Below are positions 15,008 to 23,760 of a stretch of DNA of 31,132 bases, in pieces. Each line of letters starts with the position of its first letter. The first letter of the stretch is position 1. Origin of the DNA: BHER01 sp051652245 (GTDB lineage Bacteria > Bacillota_I > Bacilli_A > Culicoidibacterales > Culicoidibacteraceae). The notes below the pieces were generated by a model. That model was not told the DNA's origin, made no database searches, and saw only the letters and a list, made by a program, of their open reading frames with translations. The position numbers and the translations under genes are program-made. Where the stretch lies: assembly GCA_051652245.1 (NCBI GenBank), contig JBOFTV010000007.1, positions 1 to 31,132 of the forward strand, read 5' to 3'.

Positions 15008-16174
15008 TTATTTACTCATGAAATCCCTTAGCTTTTTACTTCTATTTGGGTGCCTTAGTTTACGGAGGGCCTTAGCCTCTATTTGACGAATTCGCTCGCG
15101 CGTAACACCAAATTCTTGACCAACCTCTTCTAATGTTCTTGCACGTCCATCATCAAGTCCAAACCGAAGTCTTAACACACGCTCTTCACGATCAGTTAAT
15201 TCATCAAGTACTTCACAGAGTTGCTCCTTTAAAATTTCATTGGTTGCATAATCAGTTGGCGACATCATATCTTGATCTTCGATAAAATCTCCTAGATGTG
15301 AATCATCTTCTTCACCAATTGGTGTTTCTAATGAAACCGGTTCTTGTGATATTTTAAGAATCTCGCGGACACGATCGGCAGTCATTTCCATTTTTTTAGC
15401 TAATTCTTCAGGTTTTGGTTCACGACCAAGCTCTTGCACCATTGAACGCTGAATTCGATTTAGTTTATTAATTGTTTCAACCATATGGACAGGAATTCTA
15501 ATTGTTCTAGCATGATCAGCAATTGCTCTTGTAATTGCTTGTCTAATCCACCATGTAGCGTAAGTTGAAAATTTAAAACCTTTTTCTGGTTCAAATTTTT
15601 CTACGGCTTTCATCAGTCCCATATTCCCCTCTTGAATTAAATCAAGAAATTGCATTCCGCGACCAACATATCTTTTGGCAATACTCACAACAAGACGTAA
15701 ATTAGCTTCAGCTAATTTCTGCTTAGCAATAATATCGCCTTCTTTTGCTGCAATAGCTAGACGTTTTTCTGTATCTGAATCAAGTAAATTTACACGTCCA
15801 ATTTCTTTTAGGTACATCCTAACAGGATCATTTACTTTAGTTGTTCCATCATCATATTCAATTGTTGAGACAATTGTATCCACTTCGACAACATTAATTT
15901 CTTCCTCTAACTCTTCTTCTAATTTCTTGATTTCCTCCGATCCTAAGTCGATTTCTTCTTCAAAATCATCATCATCATCCAATGAATCTTGAAAAACGAT
16001 ATCCATTGAAACTAACGCCGTTTGTAACTGTTCAACAGATTCAACATCAATATCAACTTTGAAGCCTTTAATTACCTCATTTAATTGGTCGTATGTCATA
16101 ATATTACTTTGTAATTTTGCCTGACCTAGCGCTTTTTCATATATCTCTGAAAATACTTCTCTAATATTTGTCAA
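15008..16174 (-). CDS. sigA: Primary RNA polymerase sigma factor (SigA/RpoD)
   Basis: The housekeeping sigma factor. A region-1.1-like N-terminus (about 1-65) is followed by a very acidic stretch. Next come region 1.2 (VNDPVRMYLKEIGRVNLL), region 2 (ANLRLVVSIAKRYVGRGMQF and KFSTYATWWIRQAI), region 3 and region 4 (RLRFGLDDGRARTLEEVG and RIRQIEAKALRKLR). Start choice: the open frame allows TTG at 16183, but that is only one base from the AGGAG at 16185-16189. The TTG at 16174 lies 10 bases away and is better placed, giving 388 residues. The first in-frame ATG is about 25 codons further in and lacks a ribosome site. A UUG start therefore seems likely. It follows dnaG, the classical dnaG-sigA order. 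Confidence 0.95.
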   Translation of the reverse strand: MTNIREVFSEIYEKALGQAKLQSNIMTYDQLNEVIKGFKVDIDVESVEQLQTALVSMDIVFQDSLDDDDDFEEEIDLGSEEIKKLEEELEEEINVVEVDTIVSTIEYDDGTTKVNDPVRMYLKEIGRVNLLDSDTEKRLAIAAKEGDIIAKQKLAEANLRLVVSIAKRYVGRGMQFLDLIQEGNMGLMKAVEKFEPEKGFKFSTYATWWIRQAITRAIADHARTIRIPVHMVETINKLNRIQRSMVQELGREPKPEELAKKMEMTADRVREILKISQEPVSLETPIGEEDDSHLGDFIEDQDMMSPTDYATNEILKEQLCEVLDELTDREERVLRLRFGLDDGRARTLEEVGQEFGVTRERIRQIEAKALRKLRHPNRSKKLRDFMSK

Positions 16175-16189
16175 AAAAATCAAACTCCT

Positions 16190-17977
16190 TTAATTATTTT
16201 TAATTTTAAACTCCATGTATTTTTGCAACATTTCTTTTTGTTTTTCTTTGTCATTTGTCCTGTCACGAGCTCCTTCTTGAAAAAAACGCTTTTCTGATAT
16301 ATGTTTTAGCGTCTTCAATAAATCGGTGAAAATTTCGCTCGAAATTGGTTCTTCTAGATAAAGAGCTTGTGATAAAAATTGTGCTTCTTTATCACTAATT
16401 ATATCATAGAGACTGTTTAAGTCGACACACTTTTTTTTGCGGAAGAGTTCTACAATTTGATAAATAAGTTTTCTAAATACTTCATTCTGTGATAAAACGG
16501 GCATTCCTTGATATATTTTTATGCAGGATTCATCATTGCACATTGACTTAATAATCAGTAACTCACACATTAATTGCCGGCCTTTAGGTGCGCGCGTAGT
16601 GAGATTTAGTTCACTTGCTACCGGATACTGTTCGTAGGCATAGTCATGGTCGTTTACTTGTAATTGACCACTTTTTGTTTTTTGGACTTGCTGTTGTAAC
16701 GTTGTTAAGGCACTTATGCTATAATTTGTAATTGTTTGGAGTTTTTCGTAGTAGAACTCTTTGGTTGCTCTTGGTGTATGCTGTAAGGCCTCTAAGATAT
16801 GCCGCGCAAATTCCTGTCTTTCTTCGTTATTATCAATATTTAGAAATGATTGATAATATTGTAGTAAATAATCAATATTCGCCGTTTTATGTTCCAATAT
16901 TAGTTTTACTTTGCCGGCACCATGTACTTGGCTAATTTCATCTAAGTCTTTCTCACCATATTCCCAAAATGTTACCACGTCTGCTGGAAGCTGGTGTTTT
17001 AATGAAATATTAATCGCTTTAACTAGCGCTGATTTGCCGGCATTGTCATTATCAAAAATAAAGGTTGCTTTGACTTTTTTTTGTTTTAAATACTGAACTT
17101 GCTCTTCGGTTAGGGCTGTTCCTAGCGAGGCTACAGCTATACTAATTCCAGCGCGATGCAGTGCGATAACATCAAATATTCCTTCACATAGAAAAACGTG
17201 CTTTTGTTTTCGAATTTCATCACTAACATTGCTGTAATTGTATAAAATGCTTCGTTTTTGAAAAATGACGCTTTCAGGGCTGTGATAATATTTGGGAGCC
17301 GTTTTACTTTCTGTTATTATTCTTCCAGTAAATGCAACAACTTCACCAAAAAAGTTTGTTATTGGAAAGACGATTCTTCCTGCAAACGAATCATAAAAAT
17401 GCGTTAATGATTTCGCCTCATGTAATAAACCTAACTCTTGCGCTAAATCTAGTGAATAGCCTTTTTCTGTAAGTAAACTTGCTAGTAGATGTTCATTTGG
17501 GGCAAAACCAATATTAAAATGTTTTATTTCCTCATCGCTGATTCCACGGCTATGCAGGTACTTTTTGGCATCAGTTCCTCTATCTGTTTGGAGCATATAT
17601 GCGTAGAAATCACAGACAAATTCGTTTAATGACAGATACGGGGTGAGCGGATTTTCTTTTTTAATGATTGGACTTTCAAGTGTATACTGCTGTAAATCAA
17701 TATCTGTATAGTTAGCAACTTTTGTGACGGCCTCGATGAAACTTAAGCCCTCGTGCTTCATCAGGAAATTATATACATTACCACCTTGATGGCAACCAAA
17801 ACAGTAAAAAATTTGTTTATCTTCAGATACTGAAAATGATGGTGTCTTTTCTTCGTGAAAGGGACAACAAGCAATATGGTTTCGCCCTCGCTTTTCTAAT
17901 GCAATATAGTCGCCAATGACAGCGACTATATCGACTTTCTCTCTGATTTCTTGAATAAGTAATTCAGGTATGCGCAT
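16190..17977 (-). CDS. dnaG: DNA primase
   Basis: Synthesises RNA primers for replication. The N-terminal zinc finger has ligands Cys38, His41, Cys59 and Cys62 (CCPFHEEKTPSF, YCFGCHQGGN). The catalytic core carries the TOPRIM motifs CEGIFDVIALHRAG and FIFDNDNAGKSA. A variable helical C-terminal part (about 430-595) should contact the DnaB/DnaC helicase. The length of 595 is usual for Firmicutes. It starts with ATG behind a weak GGTG site, 24 bases after glyQS. Its stop codon overlaps the sigA ribosome site, so translation of the two may be coupled. The glyS-dnaG-sigA order is conserved in Bacilli. Confidence 0.96.
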   Translation of the reverse strand: MRIPELLIQEIREKVDIVAVIGDYIALEKRGRNHIACCPFHEEKTPSFSVSEDKQIFYCFGCHQGGNVYNFLMKHEGLSFIEAVTKVANYTDIDLQQYTLESPIIKKENPLTPYLSLNEFVCDFYAYMLQTDRGTDAKKYLHSRGISDEEIKHFNIGFAPNEHLLASLLTEKGYSLDLAQELGLLHEAKSLTHFYDSFAGRIVFPITNFFGEVVAFTGRIITESKTAPKYYHSPESVIFQKRSILYNYSNVSDEIRKQKHVFLCEGIFDVIALHRAGISIAVASLGTALTEEQVQYLKQKKVKATFIFDNDNAGKSALVKAINISLKHQLPADVVTFWEYGEKDLDEISQVHGAGKVKLILEHKTANIDYLLQYYQSFLNIDNNEERQEFARHILEALQHTPRATKEFYYEKLQTITNYSISALTTLQQQVQKTKSGQLQVNDHDYAYEQYPVASELNLTTRAPKGRQLMCELLIIKSMCNDESCIKIYQGMPVLSQNEVFRKLIYQIVELFRKKKCVDLNSLYDIISDKEAQFLSQALYLEEPISSEIFTDLLKTLKHISEKRFFQEGARDRTNDKEKQKEMLQKYMEFKIKNN

Positions 17978-18001
17978 CTTAAATCACACCGTTTCTTTGT
18001 G

Positions 18002-19381
18002 TTATAATGATAATTTTAATGACTTTCCAATATAGTCGCCTAGTGCCTCAATTGGAATTCTTACTTGTTCCATTGTATCGCGATCACGTACAGTTACTGC
18101 ATTATCCTCTAGTGTATCAAAATCAATTGTAATGCAATATTTCGTTCCAATTGCATCTTGGCGGCGATATCTTTTACCAATACTGCCACTTTCATCATAA
18201 TCAACTGGATATTGTTCACTTAAATCAGTGAAAATTGTTGATGCTTGTTCTGATAATTTCTTTGATAATGGTAAAATTGCCGCTTTAAATGGTGCAAGAC
18301 ATGGATGTAACTTCATCACTTCTCTTGTATCATTTTCACCAATTGTTTCAATCGTATAGGCTTCTACTAGAATAGCAAGTAATAGTCTATCTACACCAAC
18401 TGATGGTTCAATGCAATAAGGAATGTAACGACTTCCTGTATCTTGGTCAAAGTACTCTAATGATTGATTAGAGTGATTTTGATGCTGTGTTAAGTCATAA
18501 TTTGTCCGATCAGCGATACCCCATAATTCACCAAATCCAAAGGGAAAACGATACTCGATATCTGTTGTTGCATTTGAATAATGTGATAATTCCTCATCTG
18601 CATGGTCATGCATTCTTAAATTATCGGCCGCAATACCAAGACCTAATAAAAATTTAAAACAATAATCTTTCCAATACGAATGCCATTGCAAATCATCTCC
18701 AGGCTTACAAAAAAATTCTAATTCCATTTGTTCAAATTCTCTTGTTCTAAAAATAAAGTTTCCTGGTGTTATTTCATTTCTAAAAGATTTTCCAATTTGT
18801 CCAATCCCAAAAGGCAATTTCTTTCTTGCTGTCCGCTGAACATTTTTAAAATTGATAAAAATTCCTTGGGCTGTCTCTGGTCTCAAGTAAATATCACTAG
18901 TTGCTGCTTCAACCACACCTTGCTGTGTTTTAAACATTAAGTTAAACTGCCTAATCGCTGTAAAATTTGTTGCCCCACAATCTGGACATGCAACTTGGTT
19001 TTCATTAATATAATTTTCAAGTTTTTGGTTATCCCAGCCATCGGCAACAACTGTTTGATTGCTTGCTTCTTCAATTAACTTATCTGCCCGATGTCGGGTA
19101 TTACATGATTTACAATCAATAAGTGGATCACTAAAGCCCCCAATATGACCTGATGCCTCCCACACACGGGGATTCATTAAAATTGCTGTATCCACGCCCA
19201 CATTAAATGGTTGCTGCTGAATAAATTTTTGCCACCACATTTTCTTGATGTTATTTTTAAGTTCACTTCCTAACGGCCCATAGTCCCATGTATTAGCTAG
19301 ACCACCATAAATTTCACTCCCTTGGTAGATAAAACCTTGATTTTTAGAAAAATTAACAATATCTTCCATTTTAACTGACAT
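18002..19381 (-). CDS. glyQS: Glycyl-tRNA synthetase, single-chain (alpha2) type
   Basis: Charges tRNA-Gly. This is the homodimeric class II form, as in Staphylococcus and mycoplasmas, not the two-subunit GlyQ/GlyS of Bacillus subtilis. The 459 residues start with the family hallmark around SQGF/NQGFIYQGSEIYGG and DYGPLG. Two Cys pairs (CKSC near 95, CPDC near 135) form a zinc-site insertion. Motif 2 is around FRNEITPGNFIFRTREFEQME, and motif 3 is CIEPSVGVDRLLLAIL. The C-terminal anticodon-binding domain follows (about 360-459). AGGAGG lies 8 bases before the ATG. I see no T-box leader in the short 83-base gap upstream. Confidence 0.96.
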   Translation of the reverse strand: MSVKMEDIVNFSKNQGFIYQGSEIYGGLANTWDYGPLGSELKNNIKKMWWQKFIQQQPFNVGVDTAILMNPRVWEASGHIGGFSDPLIDCKSCNTRHRADKLIEEASNQTVVADGWDNQKLENYINENQVACPDCGATNFTAIRQFNLMFKTQQGVVEAATSDIYLRPETAQGIFINFKNVQRTARKKLPFGIGQIGKSFRNEITPGNFIFRTREFEQMELEFFCKPGDDLQWHSYWKDYCFKFLLGLGIAADNLRMHDHADEELSHYSNATTDIEYRFPFGFGELWGIADRTNYDLTQHQNHSNQSLEYFDQDTGSRYIPYCIEPSVGVDRLLLAILVEAYTIETIGENDTREVMKLHPCLAPFKAAILPLSKKLSEQASTIFTDLSEQYPVDYDESGSIGKRYRRQDAIGTKYCITIDFDTLEDNAVTVRDRDTMEQVRIPIEALGDYIGKSLKLSL

Positions 19382-19464
19382 CTATATGTCCTCCTATTTC
19401 ATTAATAGAAAAAATAATTTTCTGTTAGTCTATTTCATGTCTAACAAAAAATTACTCCATCTCA

Positions 19465-19959
19465 TTATAATTGTATAAGTAAAAAATATGTAATCACCGT
19501 GATTACAGAACCAAATGCCACACCCGCAAAGACTTCGATTGGCTCATGTCCCAAAAATTCTTTAAGCTTTTTGTCATAGGCAATATTTTCAAAAAGACCA
19601 CCCTTTTGTAGCAGTGTTGTCAATTCAAGAAAATCTTGCACCATGTGATTTAGAACAGCTGCCTGCTTACCGGCATGCCGCCTTACGCCAGTTGCATCAT
19701 GGATGACAACTGATGTTAAAATAAACATAACCGCAAAAACACTGGAAAACACACCGGATGTAATTCCAACTGCTATTAGTCCAGAAATAACAAATGCTGT
19801 ATGTGAACTAGGCATGCCACCAGTTGTGAATAAAATACTTAAGTCCCACTTTTTCATTTGGATGCGGTAGGCGATATATTTTATAAATTGCGCTAGAAAG
19901 TTACTACTAATTGCTGCAATTAAAACGAATGCACCTGGATACATTTCTACGAAATTCAT
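19465..19959 (-). CDS. yuiD: Divergent PAP2-family membrane protein (YuiD/DUF212)
   Basis: A 164-residue membrane protein of the divergent PAP2 (acid phosphatase/VanZ-related) family. The signatures are GGMPSSHTAFV, DATGVRRHAGKQAAVLN and the C-terminal FLGHEPIEVFAGVAFG. Four to five hydrophobic helices are visible. Relatives of true PAP2 enzymes dephosphorylate lipid phosphates, but the substrate of YuiD proteins is not established, so activity should not be assumed. It follows yneF by 19 bases, with a weak ribosome site (GATGGGG), and precedes glyQS. It probably belongs to the yneF-yuiD-glyQS-dnaG-sigA unit. Confidence 0.9.
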   Translation of the reverse strand: MNFVEMYPGAFVLIAAISSNFLAQFIKYIAYRIQMKKWDLSILFTTGGMPSSHTAFVISGLIAVGITSGVFSSVFAVMFILTSVVIHDATGVRRHAGKQAAVLNHMVQDFLELTTLLQKGGLFENIAYDKKLKEFLGHEPIEVFAGVAFGSVITVITYFLLIQL

Positions 19960-19978
19960 TTCGATACCCCATCTTTAT

Positions 19979-20206
19979 TTATTTTTTAGTTGTTTGTTGT
20001 TGCGACGCTTTCATAACGGCTTGCACTTGCTTTTTCGAAGGCTTTCGTCCCATTTGACTCATCATTTCTGCAATAACAACTTCATTTAATGGCGGGTTCT
20101 TTTCTAATTCTTTTTGTATAAAATATCTTGCAGCAAAATAACCTGCTACCAATCCAACTAATAGTCCAAAAATAACTAGTAGCACTTGTGTCCAAAATAA
20201 TTCCAT
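19979..20206 (-). CDS. yneF: YneF-type small membrane protein (UPF0154)
   Basis: A 75-residue protein with one N-terminal membrane helix (about 5-27, with the family's Gly-rich GLLVGLVAGYFAARY), then a basic cytoplasmic tail. The tail holds the conserved NPPLNEVVIAEMMSQMGRKP block and KQVQAVMKA. Family function is unknown. I place the start at the second ATG (20206): GGAGG lies 8 bases before it, while the upstream ATG five codons earlier is part of that ribosome site. The length then matches the Bacillus protein (about 72). It is first in its transcript, behind a promoter nested in the preceding terminator. Confidence 0.9.
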   Translation of the reverse strand: MELFWTQVLLVIFGLLVGLVAGYFAARYFIQKELEKNPPLNEVVIAEMMSQMGRKPSKKQVQAVMKASQQQTTKK

Positions 20207-20264
20207 AATCGTTTCCTCCATCTACTCAAAAAAAAATCAAATGATTATTTTTTGTTCATAAATA

Positions 20265-20293
20265 ATTATAGCAAAAAACAAGGAAAAAGTCCA
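20265..20293 (-). promoter_or_regulatory. Promoter of the yneF-sigA unit, inside a terminator
   Basis: Minus-strand -35 TGGACT (20288-20293) lies in the loop of the thioredoxin-gene terminator. The -10 TATAAT (20265-20270) follows just after its U tract, with 17-base spacing. The -10 is consensus and the -35 matches 4 of 6. Confidence 0.7.
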
Positions 20294-20307
20294 GTAACTT
20301 TTCCTTG
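20273..20307 (-). terminator. Terminator after the thioredoxin-like gene
   Basis: Arms 20279-20290 and 20297-20307 (CAAGGAAAAAGT / ACTTTTCCTTG) pair over 11 bp with one bulged A. Six U residues follow on the minus transcript. It lies about 10 bases beyond the stop codon. Confidence 0.85.
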
Positions 20308-20316
20308 CTCCCCTTG

Positions 20317-20604
20317 TTATTTTACGCCCGCATCCTTGGATATCGTTTCTTCAATAGCTAAAAATAAACTGGTTAAATTTGTTAGCTCTTCATATTTTTT
20401 ACAGAATGTTGTTCCGCGCATCAAAATTAATGCTGGGACTTTCGTGATTTGATGCTCCAGCATTAAGCTTTTTTCGTGATTTGCATCAATTTCTAGTAAT
20501 GAAATTGCTAATGAGGTTGCCAAAATCTCAACCAATGGTTTAGCACTTTTACAAACACCACAAAATGGTGTTGTCACATAATATAATGTATAATTAGACA
20601 CCAT
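20317..20604 (-). CDS. Thioredoxin-like protein
   Basis: A 95-residue thioredoxin-fold protein. The active-site motif is PFCGVCK near the N-terminus, and the conserved cis-proline is in KVPALILMRG. CGVC differs from the classical CGPC and is seen in YtpP/YusE-like small thioredoxins of Firmicutes. Another Cys (TTFCKKYEE) lies further on. It would reduce or exchange disulphides in the cytoplasm; the partner is unknown. The ATG at 20604 has AAGGG 10 bases upstream; an in-frame GTG four codons earlier is too close to that site. The start overlaps the end of ntdP by 11 bases. A strong terminator follows. Confidence 0.85.
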   Translation of the reverse strand: MVSNYTLYYVTTPFCGVCKSAKPLVEILATSLAISLLEIDANHEKSLMLEHQITKVPALILMRGTTFCKKYEELTNLTSLFLAIEETISKDAGVK

Positions 20605-21220
20605 TATTAGCAGCACCCTTAAATTGTTTATTCTTTGGTAAGCGCCTGTGGAAACGATGTGTAATCCGATTATGGTAACTATAATCTAAGCGCTCATATT
20701 TACGCGAATAAATTTCATACCAATCTTTCATGAAATCAAATGAAAATGGACCCTTTCGCATTTTAAGCATATGTATCAATTCTTTTAAGCCATTTTGGAC
20801 AATTATATCAACATCTTTTGTATATCTCATTGTTTCTCGATGCAGCTGAAATTCAACTTGATCAAGAATTCGATATTCCATTTTTTCATTAACTTTTAAA
20901 TCTAAATCATAATCAATATATTTTATTTTTCCATCATGATAAATTGATGGTGATGCAACATTACAATAAAAATGCCAACCATTATAACGGAGCATTCCAA
21001 TGATATTGTACCAACCATTCAAATAATAAATAGCAACTGCTGGTTCTGTGCACCATGATCTAGAATTACTTTCAATAACTCTAGTATGCTTATGGGCAAC
21101 AACAATATATTGATCGCTAACAGCAAGCACGCGGCTATGCTCCCATTCACGATGCAACAAACCATTATGTTTAAAACTAAGTATTTTAACTTTTTGTCCA
21201 ACTAATGGTAACTCTGACAT
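20594..21220 (-). CDS. ntdP: Nucleoside tri-/diphosphate phosphatase NtdP-like (DUF402)
   Basis: A DUF402-domain protein like Bacillus YgaC and Staphylococcus NtdP, which hydrolyse nucleoside tri- and diphosphates with a metal ion. Family blocks are visible: WEHSRVLAVSDQYIVVAH, SWCTEPAVAIYYL, WYNIIGMLR, FYCNVASPSIYHDGKIKYID and YDLDLKVNEK. The Asp/Glu-rich stretch around IDYDLDLKV holds the metal ligands. A basic C-terminal tail (about 165-208, with RKYERLDYSYHNRITHRFHR) may bind RNA or nucleotides. It has AGGAGG upstream and its own promoter at 21257-21285, and it overlaps the thioredoxin gene. The family call is firm; the in vivo substrate is uncertain. Confidence 0.87.
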   Translation of the reverse strand: MSELPLVGQKVKILSFKHNGLLHREWEHSRVLAVSDQYIVVAHKHTRVIESNSRSWCTEPAVAIYYLNGWYNIIGMLRYNGWHFYCNVASPSIYHDGKIKYIDYDLDLKVNEKMEYRILDQVEFQLHRETMRYTKDVDIIVQNGLKELIHMLKMRKGPFSFDFMKDWYEIYSRKYERLDYSYHNRITHRFHRRLPKNKQFKGAANNGV

Positions 21221-21256
21221 AAAACAATCCTCCTTTCATTTTTTTCTTCTCCCAAT

Positions 21257-21285
21257 AGTATAACATATTTTACTGTTTTTTTAAA
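21257..21285 (-). promoter_or_regulatory. Predicted sigma-A promoter of ntdP
   Basis: Minus-strand -35 TTTAAA (21280-21285) and -10 TATACT (21257-21262) have 17-base spacing, downstream of the MFS-gene terminator and about 40 bases before ntdP. Confidence 0.6.
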
Positions 21286-21295
21286 GATTGGCAAG

Positions 21296-21326
21296 AAAAA
21301 AATAAAAGGTGAAAGTTTATTTTTTT
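21296..21326 (-). terminator. A/T terminator overlapping the MFS gene stop
   Basis: Arms AAAAAAATAAA (21296-21306) and TTTATTTTTTT (21316-21326) pair perfectly over 11 bp around a 9-base loop. The MFS stop codon is inside the stem. It would close the long ybeY-to-MFS transcript. Confidence 0.65.
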
Positions 21327-22597
21327 GAAAGCAATTGCTTTTTTAATGGTCCAATAATAATCACTGTTACAATAAGAAGGACAATTGCCATCATATAAAA
21401 AGGCAACCGATGGTTCGTAATATCGGGCATAAAAGCATATAATGGGCTAATAATAAAATTACCAAAAATACCCCCTAATGATTGCGAAGACTGATTTAAT
21501 CCAATTAAGGTCCCCCGTTCAACATCCGTAGCATGTGCTAATAATGTTTGGTTAATGGCAATTAATAGTGTATTCATCATAATAATCACACTCATAATAA
21601 TTACTAATGTTGTAATATTGGAAAAACTTAGGGCAAGAGCCAGGAGGATGACTGTTGCATTAGCAATCAGTAAATTAGTCCAATCATTAAAAAATTTAAA
21701 GAAAAATGGCTGTAAAATCAAGCTAATCACAACAGAACCAATACTATAAATAAAGACAACCAAACCAATATTTTGAGCATCTAACCCCAGGCTATCTTGT
21801 AAATAATATTGAATCGAATGCGTCGCCGAATAAGCAATACTATTAAAAAAAGTAACCAAAATAATTGAAAAGACAACTGTCCCCTTGTATCTCACCAAAA
21901 GATTAAAATCAAAGAATTTTCGCTTTTGTCCACTAGGATGACTATTTAACATCTGATAATGCGAATTACTTTTTATAAAAAAGTAAAGCACCCCTGACAA
22001 GATAATTCCCGTAAATAACTGTAACACAAAAGGAAATGTATAACCATAAGAAAATTGACGACTAATAAATGGTCCCAAAAAACTAATTTTTGCTTCAAAG
22101 ACAGCTAAAAATGGCAGCAGGGCATCACTTTTTAAATAGCCACCAATTAAATAGGCACTCCCTCCACTTAAGGGGCCCATAATTGCCAACCATGAAAGTA
22201 CTTTTCTTCGATGCTTAGGTGGTGTGATATCACTAATAAAAGCAACAAATTGTGAAACAAATAAAATCGAAAAAAGCCCTGAAAAAACACGACTAAATAC
22301 AAGAAGCATAAAAGAGTTGATTGATAAAATATATAAAACCTGACCCACACCGTAAAAAAGCGGGCTAAGCATAATAATCCAGCGGCCTTTTTTGTCGGAT
22401 AATTGCCCCCAAAATGGTGCTATCATAAATTGGCCTAAAAACATAAACGCCGTTAAAAACCCGAAGACCTCCGTGCCAAAACGCGTTGACCTTAAAAATG
22501 CTGGCATCACGGAATTACCTAAATTATAGGTGAATAGGACTGTAATATATAGGAGTAATGATATTCCAACAAGGACTTTTTGATTTTTGATTTTCAT
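21317..22597 (-). CDS. Major facilitator superfamily transporter
   Basis: A 12-helix MFS transporter of 426 residues, DHA1/multidrug-like in layout. The loop 2-3 motif (GQLSDKKGRWII) is a good motif A. A motif-C-like Gly/Pro stretch (IMGPLSGGSAYLIGG) lies in helix 5, which points to an antiporter. A longer hydrophilic central loop (about 208-235, basic) separates the two halves. The substrate cannot be assigned. It starts 20 bases after hemW behind AAAAAGGAG and is the last gene of the long ybeY operon, with no clear functional link to it. Confidence 0.88.
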   Translation of the reverse strand: MKIKNQKVLVGISLLLYITVLFTYNLGNSVMPAFLRSTRFGTEVFGFLTAFMFLGQFMIAPFWGQLSDKKGRWIIMLSPLFYGVGQVLYILSINSFMLLVFSRVFSGLFSILFVSQFVAFISDITPPKHRRKVLSWLAIMGPLSGGSAYLIGGYLKSDALLPFLAVFEAKISFLGPFISRQFSYGYTFPFVLQLFTGIILSGVLYFFIKSNSHYQMLNSHPSGQKRKFFDFNLLVRYKGTVVFSIILVTFFNSIAYSATHSIQYYLQDSLGLDAQNIGLVVFIYSIGSVVISLILQPFFFKFFNDWTNLLIANATVILLALALSFSNITTLVIIMSVIIMMNTLLIAINQTLLAHATDVERGTLIGLNQSSQSLGGIFGNFIISPLYAFMPDITNHRLPFYMMAIVLLIVTVIIIGPLKKQLLSKK

Positions 22598-22617
22598 CTT
22601 ATGATCTCCTTTTTAAT

Positions 22618-23760
22618 TTAGTTATCGTCTAATAAGAAGTCACTTAAAATTTCGTTAGAAATAAAAACGGCATCCATGCTTAAAAATATTGCACTCTCTG
22701 TTAAAAGTAAATGACCGCAATCAATATGTTTCTGTATCTTAGGACCAAAAATTGTTTCAATTGTTTCACCAAATTTTTCAAAAAATTCTTGGCGATTTAC
22801 ACCTTTTGTGAGACGTAATCCCAGAAACAACATTTCTTCCATTTTCGCTTTGGTATCAATTGTAATACGTTGTGTAACGGGTAAAACGTTGCCTTCAGCA
22901 AGTTGCTTTTGATATTTAGTAATTGCTTTTGTATTACTTATGCGGACATTATTAATATATCCATGACTTCCCAGCCCTAATCCAATGTACTGTTTTCCAG
23001 TCCAGTAAGAACTATTATGATGGCTAATGAATTGCTCTGTTTTGGCCCAATTACTTGTTTCGTATTGTATGTAACCCGCTTTGGCTAATGTTTGGCGAAT
23101 CAGATTGTACATTTTCTCTTGAATTTCTTCAGCCACTTCTGCTACTTTTTCTGCTTCAACAGCTAAATAAAGGGCTGTGTGTGGTTCAATTATCAAAGCA
23201 TAGGCAGATATATGTGTTGGGTTTAATGCAATAATTTGTTCTAAATCAGATATAACCTCTATTACTGTTTGCTTGGGTAATGCATAAATTAAATCCATAC
23301 TATAGTTAATGATTCCAACTTGATTAATTGCTTGGACAGCCTGACTTACTTGGATTGGCGTATGATTTCGCCCTAAACTTTCTAATTTGGCAATTGCAAA
23401 GGTCTGAACGCCCATACTAATGCGATTGATCCCATATTTTTTTAGTAGTTGGAGTTTTTCCAAGGTTAAGGATTCGGGATTTGCTTCAAAGGTTATTTCT
23501 TTGGCTTGTGTTATTACAGTTGCAAATGTTGTAAGTAGTATTGTTAATTCGGTAAGATTCAAGCTAGAAGGTGTTCCACCACCAAAATAAACAGTTTTAA
23601 TGCCACTCATATCAATTTTAGTGCAGTATAGTTCAAACTCTATTTTCAGAGCACTTAAATAGCCCGTTTTATCTGCTCCTTCATAATAGACTTTTGAAAA
23701 ATCACAGTATGTACATATTTTATCGCAGAAGGGAATGTGAATATAAAGTGCTTCAATCAT
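22618..23760 (-). CDS. hemW: HemW-type radical SAM heme chaperone
   Basis: A radical SAM protein of the HemN/HemW family. The iron-sulphur motif CxxxCxxC is Cys12, Cys16 and Cys19 (FCDKICTYCDF), followed by GGGTPSSL, the SAM-binding Gly-rich stretch. The 380 residues and the absence of the N-terminal extension of true HemN favour HemW, which is thought to bind and transfer heme rather than make it. Annotators often call it oxygen-independent coproporphyrinogen oxidase. The ATG overlaps the recO stop by four bases (ATGA). No other heme gene is nearby, so the heme source is unclear. Confidence 0.88.
   Translation of the reverse strand: MIEALYIHIPFCDKICTYCDFSKVYYEGADKTGYLSALKIEFELYCTKIDMSGIKTVYFGGGTPSSLNLTELTILLTTFATVITQAKEITFEANPESLTLEKLQLLKKYGINRISMGVQTFAIAKLESLGRNHTPIQVSQAVQAINQVGIINYSMDLIYALPKQTVIEVISDLEQIIALNPTHISAYALIIEPHTALYLAVEAEKVAEVAEEIQEKMYNLIRQTLAKAGYIQYETSNWAKTEQFISHHNSSYWTGKQYIGLGLGSHGYINNVRISNTKAITKYQKQLAEGNVLPVTQRITIDTKAKMEEMLFLGLRLTKGVNRQEFFEKFGETIETIFGPKIQKHIDCGHLLLTESAIFLSMDAVFISNEILSDFLLDDN

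Noticed and set aside
19382..19464. T-box leader before glyQS
   Set aside because: The gap is only 83 bases, with no T-box sequence or specifier stem; too short for the element.
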